Positions 33,421-41,919 of a stretch of DNA of 42,000 nt are shown here, in pieces. Every line of letters begins with the position of its first letter. Within the stretch, counting starts at the first letter, position 1. Below the pieces are notes generated by a model that did not search any database, was not told where the DNA came from, and worked only from the letters and a program-made list of their open reading frames with translations. The translations under genes and the position numbers were made by a program. This DNA is from JAYKJB01 sp035284745 [NCBI: Candidatus Sericytochromatia bacterium] (GTDB taxonomy: Bacteria; Cyanobacteriota; Sericytochromatia; S15B-MN24). The stretch lies in the NCBI GenBank assembly GCA_035284745.1, contig JAYKIL010000002.1:1-42000 (forward strand), written 5' to 3'.

Positions 33421-34429
33421 ACTACTTCTGTTGGTTGCGCTGGTGGTTGTCTTGGCGCTGGTGTTCGATTTTATCAATGGATTCCACGACACTGCGAATG
33501 CTATCGCTGCCAGTGTTTCTACGGGTGTCTTGACACCCCGGACCGCGATTTTGATGGCAGCAACGCTGAATTTTGTCGGGGCCTTGATTGGGACAGAGGT
33601 GGCCAAAACCATTGGCAAGGGCATTATTGACACGCAAATTATCGAATCGGGCGCCATTGCCGGGCAGTGGGTGGTGGTCGCGGCATTGCTGTCCGCCATT
33701 GCTTGGAACTTGCTCACCTGGTGGTGGGGTCTTCCGAGTTCTTCGTCTCACGCAATTATTGGGGGTCTCATTGGTTCAGCGGTGGCTGGATTTGGATGGA
33801 GTAAACTGCACTGGCTGGGGGTGGAGCGCATTTTTATTTTTCTGGTGGCTTCCCCGATTATCGGTGGTATTCTGTCGTTCGCCATTATGGTTTCGTTGAT
33901 GTGGGTATTTCGCTCGGCACTTCCCAGCTTTGTCACCAATCTCTTTCGACCGCTTCAGGTCGTGGCCGCTGGGTTTATGGCGCTCTCACACGGAATGAAT
34001 GATGCGCAGAAGGCCATGGGAATCATTACGTTGGCTCTGTTGACCGGGGGACTCATTCCCACCTTTGAAGTTCCCTTATGGGTGAAGCTGGCTGCTGCGG
34101 CGGCGATGGCGTTAGGGACCAGTGCGGGTGGGTGGAAGATTATCAAGACGATGGGTACGCGGATTGTTAAATTGCAACCCATCAATGGGTTTGCGTCGGA
34201 TACGGCCGCTGCACTGACCATTATGACGGCCTCCCACTTTGGGCTTCCCGTTTCTACGACACACGTCGTGTCGGGTGCCATTATGGGAGTTGGAGCGACG
34301 AAGCGGGTCTCTGCCGTTCGCTGGGGCGTTGCAGGCAATATGGTGCTTGCCTGGGTGTTCACCATTCCGATCACGGCATCGTTGGGAGCGTTTGTCTTTG
34401 TTGTGCTGCGCTGGGCCCTGAAATTTTAA
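33413..34429 (+). CDS. Inorganic phosphate transporter, PiT family
   Basis: Membrane importer that moves phosphate with a cation. It has ~338 residues and about ten membrane helices. The two PiT signature repeats are present: FDFINGFHDTANAIA (~16-30) near the N-terminus and MALSHGMNDAQKAMGI (~184-199) in the second half. SSSHAIIGGLIGS and STTHVVSGAIMGVG give the inverted-repeat partner motifs. ATG is within the end of the DUF47 gene, so translation is probably coupled. The long cytosolic loop of some PiT proteins is short here. Confidence 0.92.
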   Translation: MPELLLLVALVVVLALVFDFINGFHDTANAIAASVSTGVLTPRTAILMAATLNFVGALIGTEVAKTIGKGIIDTQIIESGAIAGQWVVVAALLSAIAWNLLTWWWGLPSSSSHAIIGGLIGSAVAGFGWSKLHWLGVERIFIFLVASPIIGGILSFAIMVSLMWVFRSALPSFVTNLFRPLQVVAAGFMALSHGMNDAQKAMGIITLALLTGGLIPTFEVPLWVKLAAAAAMALGTSAGGWKIIKTMGTRIVKLQPINGFASDTAAALTIMTASHFGLPVSTTHVVSGAIMGVGATKRVSAVRWGVAGNMVLAWVFTIPITASLGAFVFVVLRWALKF

Positions 34430-34441
34430 GGGGGCTTTCCG

Positions 34442-35428
34442 GTGGAAATGCAAGCGGTATTTTTGGGGACCTCGGGCGCCGTTCCCACCCCGGAGCGTGG
34501 TCTTTCTGCCACTTTGATCAAGCGCGGTGCTGAACGTATTTTGGTTGATTGTGGTGAGGGCACGCAGCGACAACTGATGCGTGCCGGTATTGGCATCAAC
34601 CAAATCGGCTGGATTGCCCTGACACACCTTCACGCAGACCATTATCTGGGGTTGCCGGGCATGTTAAAGACGTGGGAGTTGTGGGGAAGGGAAGAGCCGG
34701 TTCAGATTTATGGGCCGAAGGGTCTCCTGAGCATGGTCAGTTTGTTTCGTCGAATTATTGGAATGACTTCCTTTCCGGTCGAGTATCATCAAGTGGAGCC
34801 CGGTGATGAAATTCCTCTCGACGGGTGGTCGATGACCTCAATACAGACTGACCACCGGGTTTCTTCCGTGGGCTGGGTTTTTCACGAACCTCAGCGACCG
34901 GGGCGTTTTGATGCGAAGGTGGCAGCCAATCTGGGGGTGGTGCCAGGGCCAGATTTCGGCACGCTTCAGAGAGGACAGTCTGTTCTGGGGGCGCGTGGTT
35001 GGGTTCATCCCGCGGACGTGTTGGGGCCTCCGCGTCTGGGTCGTAAGGTTGTTGTGACAGGCGATACGCGACCTTGTCCGGATGTAGCGCGTGCTGCATT
35101 GGGGGCTGACCTGTTGGTTCACGATGCGACCTTCGCCGACGATGCAGAGCAACGAGCGCGCGACACCTATCACAGCACGGCAAAGGAGGCCGCTGAGCTT
35201 GCACAAGCCTCTGGTGTCAAGCTTTTGGCTCTGACGCACATTAGCTTTCGCCATGCGGCGCGAGACCTGCTGGCAGAAGCGAAGGCCGTGATGGGCAATG
35301 TGATTCTGCCGTATGATTTAGACCGCGTGGAAATTCCCTTCCCTGAGCGGGGGATTCCTTGCTGGATTGACCATCGCGCTGAGCGTGCAGCGTTGCGCGC
35401 GGCTGCGGCCAGTCAAAAGCCTGGATAA
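34442..35428 (+). CDS. rnz: Ribonuclease Z
   Basis: Metallo-beta-lactamase-fold endonuclease that trims tRNA 3' trailers. The N-terminal FLGTSGAVPTPERG and the zinc motif THLHADH (His62, His64, Asp66, His67) are diagnostic. Further motifs are GDTRPCP, VHDATFADD and LALTHISFR; the exosite region lies at ~150-200. Length 328 is typical of the short form. GTG start seven bases after AAGGGGG; ATG 34448 is also in frame. The tRNA in this window lacks an encoded CCA, the class of precursor that RNase Z usually processes. It starts 12 bases after the phosphate transporter gene. Confidence 0.93.
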   Translation: MEMQAVFLGTSGAVPTPERGLSATLIKRGAERILVDCGEGTQRQLMRAGIGINQIGWIALTHLHADHYLGLPGMLKTWELWGREEPVQIYGPKGLLSMVSLFRRIIGMTSFPVEYHQVEPGDEIPLDGWSMTSIQTDHRVSSVGWVFHEPQRPGRFDAKVAANLGVVPGPDFGTLQRGQSVLGARGWVHPADVLGPPRLGRKVVVTGDTRPCPDVARAALGADLLVHDATFADDAEQRARDTYHSTAKEAAELAQASGVKLLALTHISFRHAARDLLAEAKAVMGNVILPYDLDRVEIPFPERGIPCWIDHRAERAALRAAAASQKPG

Positions 35429-35452
35429 AGCCTCCAAGGGGAGGTTCCATTG

Positions 35453-35472
35453 AAAAAAAAACCCCGCGGGGT
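35453..35472 (-). terminator. Terminator-like palindrome with A-run
   Basis: Read on the minus strand, ACCCCGCGGGGT leads straight into eight more T residues. It resembles the terminator after the ferredoxin gene, but no minus-strand gene lies upstream. The perfect 12-base palindrome leaves almost no loop, so function is uncertain. On the plus strand it falls in the gap after rnz. Confidence 0.35.
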
Positions 35473-35516
35473 GGTATGCAAAGGGAGAGCCCGGTTCGCG
35501 CTCAGGAGAGGTGTGC

Positions 35517-36569
35517 TTGGATACTTGCAAATATCATTCGAAAACGCGGGCGGTGATGACGTGTTTGCGCTGTAAGTGCCTGGTTTGCGCAACGTGTCGC
35601 GATGAAGGTGAGCGTGGAGTCTGTGGCCCCTGTTTGACAAGTCAAAATTCAGACGCTGAGATTCCCCAATCAACCGGAAAAGGGTCGGTCAAATTTTTTT
35701 CGCGTTTGCCGCAAGGAACCGAAGCCGAGAAAAAGAAAGAGATTCTACCCCCAGGTCCCCCGCGGCGTTTACCGGCGAGTGAAGCGAACGTTCGCAGTCG
35801 TCGAAATGACCTGGTTTATTGCTCGAACCATTTGGAGATGAGAGCGACAGGGCCCTGTTTGGTCTGTGGACGGCCATTTTGTCCTGCCTGTGTCAATACC
35901 AAAGGAATTTGTGGGCGCTGTGCTCTTGAAAATGAGGATGCCCTGCGGCAAGCTTTTCCGACGGAATTTTCAGCCAAGGCCCATACTGAGCGGTCGGGCG
36001 CGGGGATTCTTTTTCGGGTGGTTGTATCGCTTCTGTCGGTGGGGGGGCTGGCGTGGCTGGGGTGGCGCATCACGCACCCGCCGGCGCCTCCCGCCTCCGT
36101 GGCGGTTTCCCGTGGGGCAGATGCCCCCCGAACCACTCTGACAGACTCCGAGCGGGCGTTCCTTGCCCGCTTGAAGCGCGAAAAGCGCGTGGAAATGAAA
36201 GACACCGCCGCTCCGCCTCGTTCCGCGGGTAAAACCCGGGCCTCCGCTGTCGCCGCGAATCAAGAGGCACGTGCCCATGCCGCGAGGCCGGAAGCCGTAG
36301 TTGGGCCCGTCGTTTTCCAGGCTGTTGCGCCGATGGACGGTGCGATTGTTGGCGGTGTTTCATACATACGTGCTTCCTTGTCTGGGGCTCCCACGCGTGT
36401 GGTGTGTGAGGTAGACGGGGTGGTGTTGGGGGCTGCGCCTGGCGTGTCTCCCGTTTTTTCGTGGGATACGCGAAAGTCTGGGAATGGTCCCCACATTGTG
36501 ACCCTAACAGCGGTTGGGGCGGGAGGGGGCAGCACCACGACGTTTACATTGAACGTCATGAACCGGTAG
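35517..36569 (+). CDS. Membrane protein with two B-box-like zinc clusters and Ig-like tail
   Basis: Not a named family. Two Cys/His clusters at ~4-39 (CKYH...CLRC...CATC...CGPC) and ~102-135 (CSNH...CLVC...CPAC...CGRC) have the CxxH-x8-CxxC pattern of B-box-type zinc fingers. A single membrane helix follows at ~164-184 (LFRVVVSLLSVGGLAWLGW). A Lys/Arg/Ala-rich linker leads to a C-terminal beta domain (~270-350) that reads like a bacterial Ig-like fold (VVCEVDGVVLG, then GPHIVTLTAVG and TTTFTLNV). The zinc clusters would be cytoplasmic and the Ig domain outside. TTG start chosen at eight bases from GGAG; GTG 35511 is almost on top of it. Confidence 0.7.
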   Translation: MDTCKYHSKTRAVMTCLRCKCLVCATCRDEGERGVCGPCLTSQNSDAEIPQSTGKGSVKFFSRLPQGTEAEKKKEILPPGPPRRLPASEANVRSRRNDLVYCSNHLEMRATGPCLVCGRPFCPACVNTKGICGRCALENEDALRQAFPTEFSAKAHTERSGAGILFRVVVSLLSVGGLAWLGWRITHPPAPPASVAVSRGADAPRTTLTDSERAFLARLKREKRVEMKDTAAPPRSAGKTRASAVAANQEARAHAARPEAVVGPVVFQAVAPMDGAIVGGVSYIRASLSGAPTRVVCEVDGVVLGAAPGVSPVFSWDTRKSGNGPHIVTLTAVGAGGGSTTTFTLNVMNR

Positions 36570-36599
36570 TTCTGAAACCCGACACTTTAAAGGAATGGC

Positions 36600-37649
36600 G
36601 TGTCTCCCAGGGCAAATGTTATTGTGCTCCATGGTTTGAGCGAGGAGGGTGTTTTGGACGCAGTCAGCAATGTCAGTGGTTTGCCGCAGGTGGCCGGTTT
36701 GCTGTTGGCTGAGGATCGTTTTCTTATCACGCCGCATACTTCGCCTGATCCGGACGCTTTTGGCTCGTGTTGCGGCTTGGCGCTGTTGCTGCAGCAATTG
36801 GGTAAACAGGTCGTCGTGTATTGTGACGAAACCGTCCCCCAAAATTGCCATTTTCTAACTGAAGGTTTTCCTGTGTCCACTGAATTGCCGGCGGATATTG
36901 ACCGTTGGAAAGTGCTCTTTTTGGATGGGGGTGAACAGCACCGCCAATTGAAGCCTGTTCGCGCCTTGTCGATTTGGATGAATTTGGATCATCACTTGGA
37001 TAATGGACGCTTCGCCGAATGGATTTATGTAGATACGAATGCGGCAGCCACTTCGTTGATCGTGGCCCAGTTGGCTGAGTATTTACCTGTTCAAATGTGT
37101 GCAAAGACGGCAGAATGCCTCTTTACGGGTATTTTGTTTGACACCCGCGGCGGATTTGTCACTGATCGGTGCACGGGAGACCTATATCGGACCGTGGGGA
37201 AGTTGGTGGATGCTGGCGCGCGGCCGGATGATGTGAATCGGCAATTGCACGAGCAAATAAGCCAAGCTGATTTGCAGGTGTATGGCCACGCGTTATCTGC
37301 GGTCAAGACCCGGGTGAATGGCCAGGTGGTCTATACGTGCCTGACGCGTGAGATGCAGACTTTGGCGGGCCAGAGCGACCAAGCGATGGAGATGATTACC
37401 CAACACCTGCCCAAAATTCAGGGCGGTGAGGTCTACGTTTTGTTTAAAGAGGTGGCCCCGGAATTGGTCAAGGTGAGCCTGCGCTCGAAAGGACGGATCG
37501 CAGTCAACGAAATCGCCAAACAATTCGGAGGCGGGGGACATAAATTTGCTTCGGGTCTGCGGATCGACGCCTCTCTCGAAGAGGCTATCGCGAGTGTTGT
37601 GCCTGCCTGCGAGCGGGCCGTTCAAGTGGACTGGGCCCGTACTTCATAA
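36600..37649 (+). CDS. DHH/DHHA1 phosphoesterase, NrnA-like
   Basis: Manganese-dependent phosphoesterase related to NrnA/GdpP-type DHH proteins that degrade short RNA (nanoRNA), pAp or cyclic-dinucleotide products. Motif I is ITPHTSPDPDAFGS (His46, Asp50, Asp52), motif II LFLDGG (Asp109) and motif III NLDHH (Asp130, His131, His132). A late Asp in LFDTRGGF follows. The DHHA1 part ends with GGGGHKFASG (~318-327). GTG start five bases after AAAGGA. No membrane or PAS domain is attached, so it is the free-standing NrnA form. The exact substrate is undecided. Confidence 0.85.
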   Translation: MSPRANVIVLHGLSEEGVLDAVSNVSGLPQVAGLLLAEDRFLITPHTSPDPDAFGSCCGLALLLQQLGKQVVVYCDETVPQNCHFLTEGFPVSTELPADIDRWKVLFLDGGEQHRQLKPVRALSIWMNLDHHLDNGRFAEWIYVDTNAAATSLIVAQLAEYLPVQMCAKTAECLFTGILFDTRGGFVTDRCTGDLYRTVGKLVDAGARPDDVNRQLHEQISQADLQVYGHALSAVKTRVNGQVVYTCLTREMQTLAGQSDQAMEMITQHLPKIQGGEVYVLFKEVAPELVKVSLRSKGRIAVNEIAKQFGGGGHKFASGLRIDASLEEAIASVVPACERAVQVDWARTS

Positions 37650-37690
37650 TAGGCGGGATGAGGTCTTGTCAGCGACGCTGAGAGAAGCAG

Positions 37691-38710
37691 ATGAGTGGGC
37701 TTGACACACAACGACTCGCAGACGTGTGCGAGCCATTCAGAAGCCTTGCTATTGCAGGGACGGCGAAAAATGCGGGCAAAACGACGGCGTTAAATTTTCT
37801 CGTACACGCCTTGACGGAAAGAGGCCATGTTCTCGGGTTATCTTCTGTGGGGCGTGATGGCGAGGCGGTCGATCAGATCACCAATCGTCCCAAGCCACGG
37901 ATAAGGCCTCCGATGGGGACACTGGTCGCTACTTCCCATGAATCAGCACTTTACTCGCAAGCGACCCTGCGCTTGCTGGAGTCGACGCCTTTTCGAACGG
38001 CGCTGGGCCCCGTGGGAATTTATCGGGTCGATAAGGTTGGATTCGTTGAAGTGGCAGGGCCTGTAAAGGTGCGCGAGGCAACTTTGCTTCTGGGAATGCT
38101 GTTAAATTGCGGAGCTGACAAGGTTTTACTGGATGGCGCGGCGGATCGGCGCACATTTATCTCGTGTGGCGTCGAGGGCTTTGTGCTCGCAACCGGCTTG
38201 GTTACTGCCGATGACCTGTCGGGGGTGGTGGCCGAAACCCAACGGGTGCTGCAGTGTTTACAGCTTCCGGCTCCGCCGTTGGAATGGGCTAAAATCTGTA
38301 TGGAACAATCGTCTCCAGGCGCTGTGATGGATCGTGGCCTGAAGCCGTGGTTAGCTTCGACTTTCCTGGGTGACTTCTCCGGATATTTAAATTGGCTGCC
38401 TCAAGGCTGTCGGGCTTTGTTTGTTCCGGGTGCGTTAGTTGATGGGTTGCTTGAGACCCTTTTGAAGGGGGCCCATCTCCCAGCTATTGTCGTATCTTCT
38501 GGGACGCACGTGTTGGCGGCGCAAACACTTCTCGAACGCTATTTTAGGCGAGGCGGAAAACTTTATTCTCTGAATCCCTTGCGGGCGTCGGCCTTGACCG
38601 TCAATCCCACGGCACCCGACGGGCGAAGCTGTGATCCTGCCGAGTTGCTGGCGGTGATGCAACACGAGTTTCCGGGTTTGCCTGTGGTGGATGTTGGTCC
38701 CCACTGGTAA
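37691..38710 (+). CDS. kamB: P-loop protein, probable KamB-like lysine 5,6-aminomutase reactivase subunit
   Basis: P-loop NTPase-like protein of 339 residues. Walker A is GTAKNAGKTT at 23-32, an unusual pattern that I associate with KamB proteins of lysine-fermentation clusters. GRDGEAVD and VLLDGAADRRTFIS (~146-159) follow. KamB is thought to work with the MutS-related ATPase KamC to reactivate lysine 5,6-aminomutase, whose adenosylcobalamin is easily inactivated. The assignment rests on the loop pattern and on kamD/kamE lying 0.76 kb downstream, beyond a minus-strand PadR gene. I see no KamC in this window. GAGAG precedes the ATG. Otherwise it would be an unnamed P-loop protein. Confidence 0.6.
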   Translation: MSGLDTQRLADVCEPFRSLAIAGTAKNAGKTTALNFLVHALTERGHVLGLSSVGRDGEAVDQITNRPKPRIRPPMGTLVATSHESALYSQATLRLLESTPFRTALGPVGIYRVDKVGFVEVAGPVKVREATLLLGMLLNCGADKVLLDGAADRRTFISCGVEGFVLATGLVTADDLSGVVAETQRVLQCLQLPAPPLEWAKICMEQSSPGAVMDRGLKPWLASTFLGDFSGYLNWLPQGCRALFVPGALVDGLLETLLKGAHLPAIVVSSGTHVLAAQTLLERYFRRGGKLYSLNPLRASALTVNPTAPDGRSCDPAELLAVMQHEFPGLPVVDVGPHW

Positions 38711-38737
38711 TCGCGCCGGTTGTTTTCAACCCGAAGC

Positions 38738-39265
38738 CTAGCCGAGCTGTTCGATGGTCTGTTGCAACCAGCGCTGATAAAGTTCACACTGCTGTTGGCC
38801 GAGTTCAAGCGCCAGGCGCGGGCCCACGTGGTGCAATGGGTTTTGGTTATTCTCGTTCAGGCTTGCGGCTAAGTTTTTCAAGTGTTCCTGTCGGGTTTCC
38901 AGTTCGGAGGCATATTGTCGCAGGCTGCTCAGGGCCAAAGTTGGCTCAATGACGCCGAGCGTCCAAACCTTCATCACCAAGGTGTCGCGCATCGACTTCG
39001 GTTCGAGGTCGGCCGCGACCCAAGACTCCAAGGCGGAGCGGCCCTCGGCTGTGATGCTGTAAACCTTTTTCGACGGCTTGGCGCTTTGCTGCACCACCTC
39101 AAACGTCACCAGCTTTTCACGAGACAAGGCGGCGAGTTCGGGATAGATTTGGCTGTGTTTGGCGGACCAAAAGAAATTGACGCTACTTTGAAATTGTTTT
39201 CGGAGATCGTAACCCGTCAAGGGTTCACGAGCGAGTAGGCCCAGAATGGCAAAACGAAGGGACAT
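38738..39265 (-). CDS. PadR-family transcriptional repressor
   Basis: Winged-helix repressor. The N-terminal domain (MSLRFAILGLLAREPLTGYDLRKQF, then WSAKHSQIYPELAALSREKLVTFEV and KKVYSITAEGRSAL) is textbook PadR. The C-terminal ~85 residues form the helical Vir_act-like dimer arm (LSSLRQYASELETRQEHLKNLAASL). Its own start and kamD diverge across 200 bases, so it is the natural candidate to control kamD-kamE and itself. The inducer is unknown. ATG start; no strong ribosome site. It converges on kamB, with a small GGTTG-TTTT-CAACC hairpin between them. Confidence 0.88.
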   Translation of the reverse strand: MSLRFAILGLLAREPLTGYDLRKQFQSSVNFFWSAKHSQIYPELAALSREKLVTFEVVQQSAKPSKKVYSITAEGRSALESWVAADLEPKSMRDTLVMKVWTLGVIEPTLALSSLRQYASELETRQEHLKNLAASLNENNQNPLHHVGPRLALELGQQQCELYQRWLQQTIEQLG

Positions 39266-39290
39266 ATTCTAAGCGTTTTCTCTAAAATCA

Positions 39291-39313
39291 AGACTAGGAA
39301 ACGTTTTTAGTCT
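39291..39313. promoter_or_regulatory. Dyad repeat between padR and kamD, candidate operator
   Basis: AGACTA (39291-39296) and TAGTCT (39308-39313) are perfect inverted repeats 11 bases apart, with the palindrome AAACGTTT nested in the middle. It lies 26-48 bases upstream of the padR ATG, where an autorepressor would bind. Assignment to PadR is inference. Confidence 0.4.
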
Positions 39314-39391
39314 ATTTCGTATTTGTGTCACGGCGCCAATTATTCATTCCGTACACCAAGTGTGTCTATCCTGTGGCTCGATGTCAAGCGG

Positions 39392-39412
39392 GCCGATGCC
39401 GATGCCGATGCC
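39392..39412 (+). repeat. Hexanucleotide repeat (GCCGAT)x3 plus GCC
   Basis: Three perfect head-to-tail copies of GCCGAT followed by GCC, in the leader region of kamD about 60 bases before its start. It lies in short open frames (26 and 34 codons) that I do not consider proven genes. Copy number may vary. Confidence 0.7.
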
Positions 39413-39468
39413 GCCTATGCAAATGCGCTTCGAGCGGCTTAGAATATTGATGAATTGGAGATTTGCTT

Positions 39469-41040
39469 GTGTACATTCCAATTGATGCGCAACTGGTCAA
39501 CGAAGCCCGGCAGCGCTCCGGGGCTATCGTGGAGCGGATGATGGTTTTCATCAGGGCCCACACGACGGTCTCTATCGAGCGAGCCGCGCTGCGCTTGCTG
39601 GGTGTTGATGGGGTGGATGGAGAGGATGTGCCTTGGCCCAATCGGGTCGTTGATGCGGTGCAGGCCGCCGGGGTCTTAGACCACGGGGTCATCCATTGGT
39701 TGGCAGGGGTCTGTTTGTCCAAAGGTCTTTCTCCACAGCAGGCAGCGGAGTATATCGCGTCGGCGGGTGGATATGCGTCGTGGGGCTGTGATGATGTGAC
39801 AGTGGAGGCACGCAAAGGCTGGGCCAACGAGCGGGCGCTCACCGCCCTTGAGTCCTTGGCGCTGGCTCGCCAAGAACGATCTGCCTTTAAGGAGCGACTT
39901 GGGCTGGGGCCGACCCCACTGCGCTACTTGATCGTTGCCACTGGGAGTATTTACGAAGATGTGCCTCAAGCCGTTGCCGCGGCCAAACAAGGGGCAGACA
40001 TTATCGCGGTCATCCGAGCGACGGCACAAAGTCTGCTTGACTTTGTGCCTTATGGGCCGACGTCAGAAGGTTCAGGGGGCACATTTGCGACCGGAGCAAA
40101 TTTTCGTTTGTTGCGGGAGGCATTGGACGAGGTGTCCTTGGAATTGGGGCGGTATGTGCAGGCCACCAATTACGCGTCGGGTTTGTGTATGCCCGAAATT
40201 TCAGTTCTCGCAGCGCAAGAAGGTCTCGATATGCTCTTGAATGACGCGCTGTACGGAATTCTCTTTCGGGATATTAATTTGTACCGGACCCTGACGGACC
40301 AGTATTTTTCCCGAATGGTGAACGGTTTTTCGGGAATTTTAATTAACACAGGGGAAGATAACTATCTCACCACAGCGGACGCGATTGAGGCCGGCCACAC
40401 GGTTCTTTCCAGTCAATTTATCAACGAGCGGTTTGCGCAGGAAGCAGGAATTCCGACTCATTTGATGGGGTTGGGCCATGCGTTTGAAATTGATCCGAAG
40501 CGGGAGAATGGATTTCTAGATGAGCTGGCGATGGCGCAACTGGTGCGGCAAATTTTTCCACAGCATCCGCTCAAGTATATGCCCCCTACAAAACACATAA
40601 CAGGTAACATTTTTCAGTCTTATGCGCACCAGACCATGTACAACTTGGCGACGGTGATGACGGGTCAGACCATCTGCCTGTTGGGCATTTTGACGGAGGC
40701 TATTCACACACCTTTTGTTGCCGACCGGTATCTTGCACTTCGCAATATGTCGTACGTAGAGAACTTTTCGCGCGATTTGATGGGTGAGTTTGACCTGAAA
40801 CAGGACGGTCATATTGCAAAAAGGGCAAACCAGGTTTTGCGCGAGGCTGTTGCTCAATTGGAGCATATCGAACGGGTGGGTTTGGTCTCAGCATTGGGTG
40901 AGGGATGTTTCGCTGATGTGAAACGATTGCCGGACGGCGGTAAAGGATTAGAGGGCGTTTTAAAGAAGGCGCCTGGGTACCTCAATCCGTTTTGGGTCGA
41001 GTTGGAACGGCGGGCAACGGCGCAGCGGTTAGCTTCGTAA
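39469..41040 (+). CDS. kamD: Lysine 5,6-aminomutase alpha subunit
   Basis: Large subunit of the adenosylcobalamin- and PLP-dependent mutase that moves the terminal amino group of D-lysine or beta-lysine from C6 to C5. The 523 residues match the family length. The central TIM barrel includes LRYLIVATGSIYEDVPQA, IIAVIRATAQSLLDFVPYGPT and EGSGGTFATGANFRLLREAL, then ATNYASGLCMPEI and LTDQYFSRMVNGFSGI. GTG start eight bases after GGAG; TTG 39463 is too close to it. kamE follows after 20 bases. Other lysine-fermentation genes (kamA, kdd, kce, kal) are not in the window. Confidence 0.93.
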   Translation: MYIPIDAQLVNEARQRSGAIVERMMVFIRAHTTVSIERAALRLLGVDGVDGEDVPWPNRVVDAVQAAGVLDHGVIHWLAGVCLSKGLSPQQAAEYIASAGGYASWGCDDVTVEARKGWANERALTALESLALARQERSAFKERLGLGPTPLRYLIVATGSIYEDVPQAVAAAKQGADIIAVIRATAQSLLDFVPYGPTSEGSGGTFATGANFRLLREALDEVSLELGRYVQATNYASGLCMPEISVLAAQEGLDMLLNDALYGILFRDINLYRTLTDQYFSRMVNGFSGILINTGEDNYLTTADAIEAGHTVLSSQFINERFAQEAGIPTHLMGLGHAFEIDPKRENGFLDELAMAQLVRQIFPQHPLKYMPPTKHITGNIFQSYAHQTMYNLATVMTGQTICLLGILTEAIHTPFVADRYLALRNMSYVENFSRDLMGEFDLKQDGHIAKRANQVLREAVAQLEHIERVGLVSALGEGCFADVKRLPDGGKGLEGVLKKAPGYLNPFWVELERRATAQRLAS

Positions 41041-41060
41041 TGATAGGAGAGCTTTAGACG

Positions 41061-41855
41061 ATGCGCATGTCTTCATCCGGTTCGTCGTCGTCAAATTCTC
41101 CGGCTTCTGTCAATTTACAGGCCATCAAGGCATATGGAGACACGCTGGATGACGGGGCGGTACAGCTGAGTTTCTGTTTGCCAGTTCCGGCCGGGCCCCA
41201 AGCGGAGGAAGCGGCTAAACTGCTGCTATCAAAAATGGGTCTGGATGACCCATTAATCACCACCATCGAGAGCATGGGCCCTTCACTGACAATGTTTGTG
41301 GCGTATGGGCGCTGTCCTTACACCGTGGACTACGCATCGATTGATCTTCCCTTGGCAAAGTTTCCCGTGTTGGATATGGACGGCATTGACGCACTGGTGG
41401 AGAGAGAGTTTGGACGTCGCTTGACGGTGATAGGTGCGTGTATTGGCACAGATGCCCATACTGTGGGCATTGATGCCATTATGAATATGAAGGGATATGG
41501 CGGGCATTATGGCCTCGAACGTTATCGTATGATTCGCGCCATCAACATGGGGGCACAAGTGCCGAACGAGGTCTTGGTGGCCCGTGCCATTGCAGAACAG
41601 GCGGATGCAATCTTGGTTTCCCAGATTGTTACGCAAAAGAACGCTCACATTACAAATTTGACGCAGTTGTCTGAAATGCTGGAGGCGGAGGGCTTACGAG
41701 AGCGCTTGGTCTTGATTGCAGGAGGGCCGCGAATTTCTCACCAATTGGCTACTGAGTTGGGTTATGATGCGGGGTTTGGCCCTGGAACATTCGCAGAAGA
41801 TGTGGCAAGTTTTGTGGCATTCGAACTGTGTCGTCGGGCGGGCAAGAACGCCTGA
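41061..41855 (+). CDS. kamE: Lysine 5,6-aminomutase beta subunit
   Basis: Small subunit, carrying the B12-binding Rossmann domain. The base-off motif DxHxxG is present as DAHTVG, with His133 as the lower cobalt ligand. MKGYGG holds Lys144, the residue that forms the internal aldimine with PLP in the clostridial enzyme; both numbers coincide with the characterised protein. AILVSQIVTQK and LIAGGPRISHQLA complete the cobalamin fold. ATG start ~12 bases after AGGAG; ATG 41067 is possible. The extreme N-terminus is Ser-rich. It forms one transcript with kamD. Confidence 0.94.
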   Translation: MRMSSSGSSSSNSPASVNLQAIKAYGDTLDDGAVQLSFCLPVPAGPQAEEAAKLLLSKMGLDDPLITTIESMGPSLTMFVAYGRCPYTVDYASIDLPLAKFPVLDMDGIDALVEREFGRRLTVIGACIGTDAHTVGIDAIMNMKGYGGHYGLERYRMIRAINMGAQVPNEVLVARAIAEQADAILVSQIVTQKNAHITNLTQLSEMLEAEGLRERLVLIAGGPRISHQLATELGYDAGFGPGTFAEDVASFVAFELCRRAGKNA

Positions 41856-41890
41856 CCTGATCAACTGGGTGTGAGCCTTAAAAAAAATGG

Positions 41891-41919
41891 TTGACAGCGT
41901 CGGTTCTTTGTGGGAAGAT
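41891..41919 (+). promoter_or_regulatory. Strong promoter near window end
   Basis: A perfect TTGACA (41891-41896) and GAAGAT (41914-41919) are 17 bases apart, with TG placed for an extended -10. It follows the kamE stop by 35 bases and reads out of the window, so it drives whatever lies beyond. Confidence 0.5.
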
